Assembly (NCBI GenBank): GCA_014155875.1
Contig: JACEFZ010026849.1
Coordinates: 362,001 to 426,000 of the forward strand
DNA length: 64,000 nucleotides
From: Cepaea nemoralis
Taxonomy: Eukaryota > Mollusca > Gastropoda > Stylommatophora > Helicidae
Direction: 5' to 3'
In this document: one piece after another, positions 44,031-54,100 of the stretch
Layout: each line of letters begins with the position of its first letter
Numbering within the stretch: position 1 is the stretch's first letter
Made by a program: the position numbers and the translations under genes
The notes under the pieces: model-generated
What the model was told of the DNA's origin: nothing
Seen by the model: only the letters and a program-made list of their open reading frames with translations
Databases searched by the model: none

Positions 44031-44780
44031 AACTTTAACACGAACTTCTCTGTGTACTTTTTTTTCTCTTGGGAGCCAACCTCTATTTCTCTTATAAGTT
44101 ACTTGGTTATTTTAAATTTATCTCCACTGGATCTGTACGTTCTGAATCCTGCTTGTTGTAAAGTTAAGACATAGTTTTCTTCCGGATGCCACATTAGCCT
44201 GCTATTGACTTATTTTCTTACATAATTACGGAGACTGGTGGGTCGATAGCCTTTTAGCTCTGCCAGGTCTTGCTCTTTCTTCTGGACTGGTAATTAACGC
44301 TTCCTTATATGCCCGTGGGACTATTCCTATCTTTTAACCCCAATCTATAGCTGCTTAGTTTTTTGTTTCTTTTTTTTTATTTTCTTTTTTTTTTTTTTTT
44401 ATCCCGGTCCTGTAAGCATTTCATATGTAATTCCATTTTTTGTTCCTGATGGTTTCTTCTTTCTAGGGCCATCTTTGACTGTTCCATTTCTTTCATTACA
44501 AAATTTTCTACCAAATTATCTGCTGCAATGACAGTATTTTTACGATATGTGTGGTCGCCTTTGATTGCTTGTTTTCTGTTCTGTAGTTACATCAATGTTG
44601 TTTTAATTAGCATAGCAGCTCTGTGCATTATCATATTTTTTTCTTTCTTTTTTTAGTTTAATTGTTATATGATTATTACTGAATTCTTCAATACGGTCTT
44701 TTTATTTTTACCCCCAACAATCTCTAGCTGCTTGATTTAAAATTATTCTTTGTTTTTCTGTGATGGCTTTCAGAGAGGTG

Positions 44781-45240
44781 CACAGCTATCTAACATCATT
44801 TCCTAAACCAGGTAAAAGAGAAGATCATTGCTGTTAAGTTTCAGGAATATTTAGAAAGGGAAAAACTCCTCCTGAAAGGTTTGGGAAGTTACCGGCCAGG
44901 GAAAAATAATTGGTCTAATGCAGCCACTTTTGCCTATGACAGGAGACAGCGATGGAAGAGTATGGCAGCAAGAGACATGGAGCGGAAACATGCGATGTTG
45001 ACGTTGCAGACAGGGTCTGCACCCCATGTATTATTCCCCGAATGCAGTCAAAGGCCACAGACTGTTGAGAGGAAGATCATGGATGGCTCAGGCAGAAGAT
45101 ACCATCAGAGAAGTGTGCACACTTGAAGGTTGGCAGAGGTAAGGAGTGGGGTAGGGTGCTGAATAGAAATTCAGACGTGTGGGTTTATAATCACATTGGG
45201 CCGTAAGTGAAGGGAGTGGCCAGCAGGTATTATAAGTATT
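44781..45240 (+). pseudogene. LINE B RT fragment
   Basis: The plus strand reads EREKLLLKGLGSYRPGKNNW followed by SNAATFAYD, close to the LINE B block in 3890-3402. The downstream half is scrambled by indels. Confidence 0.75.
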
Positions 45241-45628
45241 AATTTTCATGTAACGTTCAGCTTAAAGAAATCCGATGTCCACCTCCCCCCCCCCCTTTCT
45301 TCTGCCCTGTAACTCCCATTGGAGCATAACTCCCCCCCCCCCTTCCAACCAACCCCCGCCAAGCCACCCTATACTTTGCTAACGCTTTCATATTATTTGG
45401 AGAAGGAGAAATAAGTGTATACATATATAAGTGAAAGGTTGCATGTCCTTTGCACTCACTTCTAAGATGATTTTCTTTGAAATGTTACGTTCAGTAGTTT
45501 GCCATTGATTTCTGAACCAGATGTCAATGTTTAAATCCAGTTGGCCGGTGTAGGGAATTAATCCACTGCCTCTCAATCAGCTCATAAGATTAAGATCGAT
45601 TGTTCTTAATCTTTCTGTCATGCTGGTC

Positions 45629-45728
<100 letters not shown>

Positions 45729-45794
45729 GTGAGAGAGAATATTATGGCACTCATAACCTGACCCTACAAGCTAATGATTATTCAACCGGCTTCA

Positions 45795-46440
45795 TCAAGT
45801 CTTCTTCTTCTTTCGTACGCTTGAAATCTGTCTATAACTGCAATGTGGTCTCTTGCATGAGTCTGTCTTTTTAGTTCACTCAGTGGTCCAAAGAGTTTAT
45901 TGTCCACTGTCGTTTCTCTAGGTCATAAGGTTTGCCTAGATATGTTGTATTTTGGGCAGTCTTGGAGTATGTGATCTGCCGTCTACGGCCATATGTGCAC
46001 ATGGCTGATTCACGAATCTTGAATTATGTATACACGTGGTTGCGTAATCTATTGTGTCCTGTTCTGAGGGGCAGAATAATGATTTGTTCTGGTCTGTCCA
46101 TAACATGCAGGTCGTCTTGAACATATTTTGGTGACTTTCTGACTGATTTTATCATTTTGTTCTCTTGGTGGTATGTGACGGGCACATCAGGTTATTCTTC
46201 TTTAGCCCCTGCCTTAGCGAATCCGTCAGCTCTCTCGTTTCTGGATACTCCACAGTGAGATAGTACCCATTGTATGGTGACCTTACGCTGACTGCTATGT
46301 TCAGAAGTAGTGTCCGAAGTACTGGCAATTTACCAGACAGTAGCGCCTCGAGTACTGATTTTGCATCTGTCAATAGCACAGAGGTTGTGTACCATGGCTG
46401 GTATTTAGTAATTTATCTGTTGCTTTCTTGATTGCCTGGA
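45795..46440 (-). pseudogene. LINE D fragment: RNase H and C-terminal tail
   Basis: On the minus strand 46379-46152 reads LLTDAKSVLEALLSGKLPVL, an RNase H central block. 46120-45935 contains LRTGHNRLRNHVY in one frame and CTYGRRRQ, the C-terminal zinc-like region, in another. It ends in (GAA)n at about 45800. Family D is distinct from A and B by sequence. Confidence 0.75.
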
Positions 46441-46945
46441 TGCTGGATTTCAGAATCATAGTTATGGCAGAGCAAAGGCTAATGGGAGAGTCTTGAAAAG
46501 GAGAGTCTGGCATATGAGACTAGACCTCCATCCAGCATGAGAATGGAGGTGGAGGCAGTAACAGCGGCATTCCGGTGGCTAGAGGAGACTACTGCAACAA
46601 ACGTTGTATTCATTACGGATTCAAAGAGTATGCTCAGCAAGGTGGAGAAAGGAATGTTTCGTGTGGAATGGCTTTTGTCGCTTCAGAGGTCACAGATTGT
46701 GAGAATTATATGGATATTTTGCCCTGGCCATGCGGGTGTACGAGGGAATGAACAGGCTTATAGGCTAGCAGGGAATGCACCTCTCGGTGGTATTTCGCCT
46801 ATGGGCTATGACTAGGAGAACATTTAATCAGATAGCGGTGGGAACGATTAGTAGTATGACTCTTCGCTGGCTGTTGAACGAGGGGACGGAGCACATATGG
46901 GAATGTCCTGAGTGCTGTGATGTCGGTTCTTAACTCAACTCAACT
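46440..46945 (+). pseudogene. LINE B 3'-end fragment with tail
   Basis: The frame 46537-46815 reads MRMEVEAVTAAFRWLEET, then FITDSKSML and IFCPGHAGVRGNEQAYRLAG, the RNase H end of family B. It continues through 'gagcacatatgggaatgtcc' to 'gtgatgtcggttc' and a (CTCAA)n tail. That 3' UTR end is the part SINE-1 resembles. Confidence 0.85.
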
Positions 46946-47169
46946 CAGTTATGGCAATACTTCCCTGTTAGTTCCAAATTTCTGTTATATAGCCTAGGGC
47001 GTAGAGTTGGGGTGAGCGCCCAACCTTGCAAAAAACCCAATGGATTGTGCATTCATCAACTCTGGCATCAAAAGTCGAACTCCTGACCTTCACGTGGCAG
47101 AACTATTTTAACTAACAGGAGAAGTGGCGGCGGTGAGTCTCTGCGCCGTACACACAACTAGAATGCATT

Positions 47170-47173
47170 TTAT

Positions 47174-47238
<65 letters not shown>

Positions 47239-47252
47239 AATATATATATATA

Positions 47253-47330
<78 letters not shown>
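47170..47330. repeat. (AT)n microsatellite
   Basis: About 160 bp of nearly pure TA dinucleotide with a few breaks. It could extrude cruciforms and is a likely assembly weak point. Confidence 0.95.
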
Positions 47331-47334
<4 letters not shown>

Positions 47335-47849
47335 GAACTAACATGCGCAGACATGTTTGTACATGCATACATATCTAAACTCCAGTAAGACCACGGTCTA
47401 CTCCAGCAAAGGAAAGGTACTGATGACGAAGGCAACCAGCCAGGAGACGCACCACAGAAATCAGGATGCCACGCAACTACGTGATGAAATATGTCGCGTC
47501 GTCAACTGTCATTGTCTGTCATTCAAACCTACTCTCACAGACACGGTCATCCCTCAAGACTTAGATGTTTCTTCGGCTAACATTTCGAGGAGACTAGACG
47601 ATGTAATGAAACGTATACACGATGGACGTAATACAACAATAAACCAAACATTCTTAGCCCAATCATCAGGTATAAAATCACCTCGATACCTACTCCTTCT
47701 GTGAAAGAACCAATGTCACCGTTCATTACATCAAACTAATTTTACAAATTCTAGTGTGAGTGCCAAAAGACTTACATAGGTAGAGAGAAACAACAGTTAG
47801 CAAATCGGGAAACGAGCATTAATCTTCTGGAAACCTCCCGATAAACAGT

Positions 47850-48005
47850 CGCCTTTACTTCCCGAGACATTTCCCGATACCCATTGTAGGTTGGGTCGAC
47901 CCAGCAGTCTAGATAAATGTTAACAATTCCACCTTGATGCACATTTTAACTCATGCTTACCAGACCGGCAGGCGAGCCTGCTAGCCACTGCATTAATGCG
48001 GCTCC
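47850..48005 (-). repeat. SINE-3 fragment
   Basis: The reverse complement shows 'agcctgctagccactgcatt' (head region) and the body 'ttcccgagacatttcccgat', 'aggttgggtcgacccagc'. Confidence 0.6.
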
Positions 48006-48037
48006 CCTTCTGGGGGTTATACTTGGGATCTATAATG

Positions 48038-49175
48038 CACTAGCTGACCCGGCCCGGCTTCGCCCAGTCCCTGGAGGGGATCTATCTATCTATCAGTCTG
48101 TCTGTCTGCTTGTTTGTCTGTCTGTCTGGCTGACCCGGCCCGGCTTCACCCAGTCCCTGGTGGGGAGCATCTCATTTAATTCATATAAGTAGTCATATAA
48201 GCTCTCCCGTTCCCGACTATCTGTCTGTCTGTCTATCTGTCTGTCTGTCTGACCCGGCCCGGCTTCACCCAGTCCCTGGTGGGGAGCATCTCATTTAATT
48301 CATATACGTAGTCATATAAGCTCTCCCGTTCCCGACTATCTGTTTGTCTGTCTATCTGTCTGTCTGTCTGTCCCGGCCCGGCTTCACCCAGTCCCTGGTG
48401 GGGAGCATCTCATTTAATTCATATACGTAGTCATATAAGCTCTCCCGTTCCCGACTGTCTGTCTTATCTGTCTGTCTGTCTGACCCGGCCCGGCTTCACC
48501 CAGTCCCTGGTGGGGAGCATGTCATTTAATTCATATAAGTAGTCAAATAAGCTTCCGTTCCCGACTATCTGTCTGTCTGTCTATCTATCTGACCCGGCGT
48601 GGTTTCGCCCAGCTCCTGGCGCACAGTAACTTAAAAGAATGTCCTTCCACACACCATTCATTATTTTTAATGAAAACTGTTTTTAATCACCGACATGACA
48701 GTTGATAAGTTCTTTAAGCAGAAAAAGATGGGTTACAATGTTATGCATTATGCATTATTTTTATGAAAACTTTGAAAATGCCTTAAAGATTATATCATTA
48801 TTTATTATAACTCATATGCCTGAAAATAACTATAGACAAAGAGTTTAACAATAGTGCAAGTAAGTCCAACAATATGACTATAAAGTATATAGAAATGTTA
48901 TTAAAAGTTATGCCCCTTGAAATAACTTTCCTAGAGTGAAGTCCCCCTGCTATATAGAAATTATATAATGAAAAATGAAAAAGTAAATGTTATTAAATAA
49001 GTAGAAGATTTTACACTAAGAAACTATTATAGTCGGTTGCACAGGAATGAAAGGAAGACGTGTAGAAAATTTCATCTCAATCGGATGTACCGTTATCGAA
49101 CGCATCCAATACATAGCTGACCACAAACACACAAAACCACAAAACCACATACACTCTGTTTTATAGATATAGATA
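48038..49175 (+). repeat. Interspersed repeat with its 5' unit amplified as a ~115-bp minisatellite
   Basis: Units starting 'gacccggcccggcttc' (or close variants) begin at about 48046, 48130, 48251, 48370, 48482 and 48591. Each carries 'cagtccctggtggggagc', 'ataagctctcccgttccc' and a (CTGT)n stretch. The last unit runs on into a single-copy body ending 'ttcatctcaatcggatgtac', 'cgaacgcatccaatacatag' and 'ttatagatatagatatga'. The start CTAGCTGACCCGGC and this style of ending are seen in widespread animal retroelement tails (recollection, not a search). Confidence 0.75.
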
Positions 49176-49356
49176 TGATCTATTTCCCATACTTTGTTGA
49201 CCCAGTCTAAAACTAGTACACAGAAATGTAGTGGGAAGCAACGGTAGTCGGCGAGTTACTTACCACATCAACCACCAAGTGCCTATTGGTTTATAAAAAG
49301 TTGGTTTAGCACCGTATGTAATATCATGTCTTGAGCGGTTACCCTCTGGACAAAGA

Positions 49357-49560
49357 TTACATTCTTCTTCTTCTTCTTCTTCTTCTTCTTCTTCTTCTTC
49401 TTCTTCTTCTTCTTCTTCTTCTTCTTCTTCTTCTTCTTCTTCTTCTTCTGCGTTCATCCGGAGTTTCTTTTTTTTGGACGTGATTGCGTTGTGCCTGTTT
49501 ACAGCATAGCTGCGTTCTTGCGCCGTTAGGCCGACACATCCGACTTCTGCGGTTACATTC
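49357..49560 (-). mobile_element. LINE A tail module copy 4, long (TTC)n
   Basis: The insert 49365-49552 is flanked by TTACATTC at 49357-49364 and 49553-49560. About 85 bp of pure TTC (the (GAA)n tail on the minus strand) precede the module. The 5' end is shorter than in copies 1-3 and stops inside the 'cagaagtcgg' block. Confidence 0.8.
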
Positions 49561-49567
49561 AAATTAA

Positions 49568-50142
49568 TATCCTATTTGTAGGTCAGCATAGGCCGGTTTC
49601 GTGGCTTAGAGGTTATGACTTTTCTCCGTAATCTCGTATACTCTCGTCGGTAACGTGATGACGGTGAGAATCAGTAGTGGTTCGTATCGCATCGGTAACT
49701 TAGGGATATGTGAGCCGGCCGCTCAGAAAGCAATGGCAAACTACTGAGCGTAATCTTGCCAAGAAATCAACATACGGCTGAAAGATGCTGATGTTGATAG
49801 CGATGTCCTGTAAAGGATATGCACACAAAAAAGGGTCAGCATGGCCGAATGGATAAGAACGCGTGTTCTTAAACATCCAGAGTGCTGAGACCGAGTTAAG
49901 GGGTTCAACACCTACACCGGACATTCAGACTAAAATGTTGACCTATCGTCCTTGACATGGGGACGTATATTACAAGTACCTCTGAATTCGGAGTGGGTTA
50001 TCCTGATGGCGAGGGTCACTGTTAATATTAATAGATAAAAGCAAATTCACACGCAAAATGCAGTCCAGCATTACTAGCAGTAGTGTGTCTGGACTACGCT
50101 TGAGTTCAAAGCTAGCGAGCGCAAAAAATATATCCTATTTGT
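49568..50142 (+). mobile_element. SINE-5, full-length, 12-bp TSD, split by a SINE-2
   Basis: SINE-5 is flanked by TATCCTATTTGT at 49568-49579 and 50131-50142. Its first bases (a-GGTCAGCAT, 49580-49589) are separated from the rest (from 49834) by SINE-2. The head 'ggccgaatggataagaacgc' is A-box-like and 'ggggttcaacacc' is B-box-like, a Leu/Ser-type tRNA head. The body matches 1-215. Confidence 0.9.
49581..49842 (+). mobile_element. SINE-2, full-length, nested in SINE-5, 9-bp TSD
   Basis: The insert 49590-49833 is flanked by GGTCAGCAT at 49581-49589 and 49834-49842. It starts 'aggccggtttcgtggcttag' and ends 'aaaggatatgcacacaaaaa'. This copy sets the full length of SINE-2 at about 244 bp. Confidence 0.9.
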
Positions 50143-50945
50143 GGATGACTCGGTCACAGGATTATTCATCTGAGCCAGGGATTAACCTTAATATAACTTC
50201 TCTTCCGAGTTTGAATGGTGTAGGGGTAAGGGTATAATCGAATTATATGCCATATGCGCCTTAAGGCGCGTAAGATTGTAACTTTGTTGCCATTTCACAT
50301 CATTTATATTATCTCACTATACTTATCATACTTTTTAGTGTGTAAATTATAAAAGCATTTCTTTCAAACAATTTTGATATTGATAGTATGTTACTTGCAG
50401 TGAGTCACATATCCAAACTAGTTTCCTTTGTAGGCCTACCAGATTCTTCTTGCATTTAATTAGATAATGTTTATGTTTGTGTATGTTATTATCACTTATC
50501 ACATTCAAAACAGTTTTTGTCCCTTAAAGTAAAATTACACATACTTGATGTTATATCATATGTGTGTGTGTGTGTGTGTTACATGATCAACAATACCCCT
50601 GCTATTACACATCCTATTTAAAACATCTATAACTATCATTTATTGTTTACTTCCCTTTCCATTTCATTCTATTTTTCCATGAACCCTACCCTGTTTAACC
50701 TCAATAGAGAAGTGATAATTATTCCTATCCCAACCTTGGCGGTGCTGGTTTTTTTCGAAAAAGGTATAGGATTATAGGGGCCGGTCGTTCAGAAAGCAAT
50801 GGCAAACTACTGAACGTAACACTTGCCTAGCACATCAACAGCAGCTGAAAATGCTGGTGTTGACTGCAACGTCCCGTAAGGGATACGCAATAAAAAAAAA
50901 AAAAACCTTAGATTAATAATCCTGTGACCGAATCATCCACACTTC
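50139..50945. repeat. Inverted 26-bp ends just upstream of PPP4R2
   Basis: 'gtggatgactcggtcacagg' plus 'attatt' (50141-50166) recurs as its complement at about 50919-50944, with one mismatch and some further similarity inwards. This could be the terminal repeat of a roughly 0.8-kb DNA transposon. I found no clear TSD. A 5'-truncated SINE-2 (50779-50905) lies inside. Confidence 0.55.
50779..50905 (+). repeat. SINE-2, 5'-truncated
   Basis: It begins at 'ggccggtcgttcagaaagc', retains the hairpin core, and ends 'gtcccgtaagggatacgc' plus an A run of 13 bases. Confidence 0.8.
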
Positions 50946-50949
50946 GCTT

Positions 50950-51108
50950 ATTAATCTGAAAGGAATTACCGTCCACGGTGTAATGGTTGTCTTCCCATAC
51001 AATTTTTACCGGGTGTAAAGCTACGCTACACCGCCTCCATACATCACTTCCGTCAGTCGCCATCCCGACCTTCGAATAGATAGCAGCACTAAACCACGGC
51101 GGAACGCG
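50950..51108 (+). promoter_or_regulatory. Probable PPP4R2 promoter and 5' UTR
   Basis: There is no TATA box close to the start. 'atcacttccgtcagtcgcc' at 51042-51060 contains an ETS-like ACTTCCG. The context before the ATG, 'cggaacgcgatgg', has G at +4. The transcription start cannot be placed from sequence. Confidence 0.4.
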
Positions 51109-54100
51109 ATGGCTAATAAAGAAGATTATTTAGATGCTTTAACAGGTATGTTTATTATTATTATTCATTCACTGTTTTATAGATTTATTTTGGAATTAAC
51201 GAATATATTATTGGCCAGTGGTTACAATTAATTTGTTAACAGAACACGTTTCAAAATACAAATTAATTTAAGATTAAGTAAGAAGGAAATTTGGATTTGG
51301 TGGCATCACCCGAAAGTGAGCTTCATTATTATAATTAATATAATTTCATTACGTTTTTGGGTATTTTGTAAATTAACTACTTGTGAATTATAGCTTTCAT
51401 AAACACTTTTAGCAAAATATAGTAGAAGTAATAGTTTTGACTCTTGTAACCTGGCATTTTAACTATAATATTAATAATACGACGTTTTTAATTGGCAAGT
51501 GGGGTGGTGTTTTGACTGTTGTTATTTTTAAATGGAAGGCTCTATTCGCAACAGAATTGCGAATAGAGAAAAATTATATTCGCAATAGAATTGCGGGAAG
51601 TAACAAACGTGTGACAGCGTCTGCTCACTTGTCAATTTTAGTTTGAGCCATTAAGAAGTCTAAGAAGGTGGTTAATTTAAATAGGAATTTCACTGTTGCG
51701 AGTTTAATTCTGCCGAATTCTCTGTAATTTTTAATAAATCACCCTTCTTTCTTCTGTCAGTTATTCTGGCATCCCGTTTTATTCTTACATTTCATTACGT
51801 TAGTCCTGTTTAAATATCCAGAATAATTTTCCAGAACTGGTAATCCCAATTCCACCTGGCGCTGGAACGCAAATTATTCCTCCCCACGACGCTTGAAGGC
51901 AGAAGTAGAAGATGATGGTATCCCCAATACAAATAACGATCCCTACAAATAATTGTGTCCCCAGACGAGTTCAAGAATTGTCAGCTTTCATTTCTGTACA
52001 CTTACTGTTACCAGGCATCCATGTTTGTTTACATTACCGCCCTATTATGTATGTCCTGATAATTCTGGTCCAGACTGACAGTAATATGCTTCAATCATCA
52101 CACTTTATTCACATGCTTAGAGTTTCTCAGTTCTATATTTTAGTTCCTAATGTTTAATATTTGTACATATTTGCTGAAAATGAAAAAAAAATTGGGTACT
52201 TCACCGACAAGGAATCGAACCTTGAGCTCACTTTATGCTGAGGACACTTTACACATCAACAAAAATTTATAATATAGCTACACGCATAGGAATAATCACG
52301 TGACCTACTTCTGCTGCGAATATAATTTTTTTTCTATCCGCAATTCTATTGCGAATAGTCACTTCGTTTTTAAATTTAAACTGAATTAATTTTTATAAAA
52401 ACATATGTGACTAACCCTTAGTGTCATGTTTATTTAAATATTTATACATATTTCTATTTTATTTATATTTCAATGTTGTGTTATTAAATAATACAATATT
52501 TTTGTAGAATGTTTAGTAAAATGGCCATGTAAACAATTGATGGTTAGCCAGTTAAGTATAATAAAATAAAAACTCATCAAATTAGTTCTGGAAGTAATAT
52601 TTAGGTGTAATCAATTAATGAATTTAATAAGTTAAATAAGATCATATTCTGTATTCAATTCTAATGTCAAATCAGTACATTTGCATGAATCAGAAAAACT
52701 AAACACACTGAACAACTAAAATTAGTAGTAGTAGGATGTACACTGAGAATAGTATAGTAGTACAATAAGTAAAAAGGCCATTGTCTGGAATCCACATTGC
52801 AAAATAAATATTACAGAGGAAGACCTAAAGACACAAGAGAAGTAGAAATAGAAACCGATAAGAAGGCTTGGAATTAGTTGGTTGTGTGGCCCAAGCCTAA
52901 ATGGTAAAGAAATAGTGAATACAACTTCTATAATTTTTCAAAACTTATAAGCAAATGCTGAAACATGAAGAAATTCAATAGTACCTCATTCTAGCTTTTA
53001 CATCAATTATAAAAGATTATGCCAATGAAGAACAGTGTGGGTTAAATTTTTTTTCCCCTCTAAAGTACTAATTGCCAAGAATATTAAAAAAATTATTGCC
53101 TGTCCATGATGGCATGTTTTTGTTATGAAAAGAGGCATACAGCTGGTTCATGGAAAACAATTTGCTGGGATGAATGAACTGAGATGAGTTGCGACCACGG
53201 CTGAGACTACTGCCCAAAAACTTGTACGAAGTGACTATTCGTAACAGAATTGCGAATAGAAAAAAAAATTATATTCGCAGTAGAAGTAGGTCACATGATT
53301 ATTCTTATGCATGTAGCTATATTATACGTTTTTGTTGATGTGTTAGCGTGTCCTCAGTAGCTTAGTGATAAGTGTCTCTGCCTGTCACGAGGGAGCTCGA
53401 GGTTCAATTCCTTGTCTGTGAAGTAAAAATATTTTTTTTTTTCATTTTCAGCAAATACGTACAAATATTAAACATTGGGAACTAAAATATAGAACTGAGA
53501 AACTCGAAGCATGTGAATAAAGTGTGATGATCGAAGCATATTACTGTCAGCTTGGACCAGAATTATAAGGACATACAAAGTAGGACGGTAGCGTAAACAA
53601 ACATGGATGCCTGGTAACAGTAAGTGTACAGAAATGAAAGTTAACAATTCTTGAACTCGCCTGGGGACACAATTATTTGTAGGGATCATTATTTGTATTG
53701 GGGATACCAGTTCTGGAAAATTATTCTTGATATTTAAACAGGACTAACGTAATGTAAAAATAAAACGGGATGCCAGAAGAACGGACAGAAGTAAGAAGAA
53801 GGGTGATTCATTAAAAATTACAGAGAATTTGGCAGGAATTAAACTTGCAACAGTGAACATTCCTATTTAAATTAACCACCTTCCTAGACTTCTTAATGGC
53901 TCAAACTAAAATTGACTACTGAGCAGACGCTGTGACATGTTTGTTACTTCCCGCAATTCTATTGCAAATATAATTTTTCTCTATTCGCAATTCTATTGCA
54001 AATATAATTTTTCTCTATTCGCAATTCTATTGCGAATAAAGCCTCCCAAACTTGTATAGCCTTGTGGGATTTATAAAACGATGGGATGAATGTTCACAGA

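Larger units (their letters stand above)
42175..44780 (-). mobile_element. Decayed LINE A-related copy with later insertions
   Basis: Segments match LINE A in order on the minus strand. About 42180-42240 matches 32590-32650. 42520-42580 matches 32870-32920. 42900-43020 matches 33220-33350. 43660-43780 matches 34220-34340. 44460-44780 matches 34780-35180. No long frame survives. The region 43130-43640 does not align and includes a later insertion of the LINE A tail module (43441-43567). Part of a SINE-2 sits at 43905-44030. Confidence 0.8.

Noticed and set aside
47112..47435. Tyr/Ile repeat frame
   Set aside because: It is a translation of the (AT)n microsatellite.
53351..53422. Functional tRNA-Asp gene
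   Set aside because: There are mismatches in the acceptor and anticodon stems, and it is embedded at a fixed place in a MITE. It is better read as a tRNA-derived unit.
51912..53689. Related 81- and 73-codon frames in the two intronic MITEs, suggesting a conserved small protein
   Set aside because: Where I compared codons, most differences change the amino acid (for example S/L, A/T, H/R, I/T, M/L). There is no sign of purifying selection, and the similarity is just that of the DNA copies.
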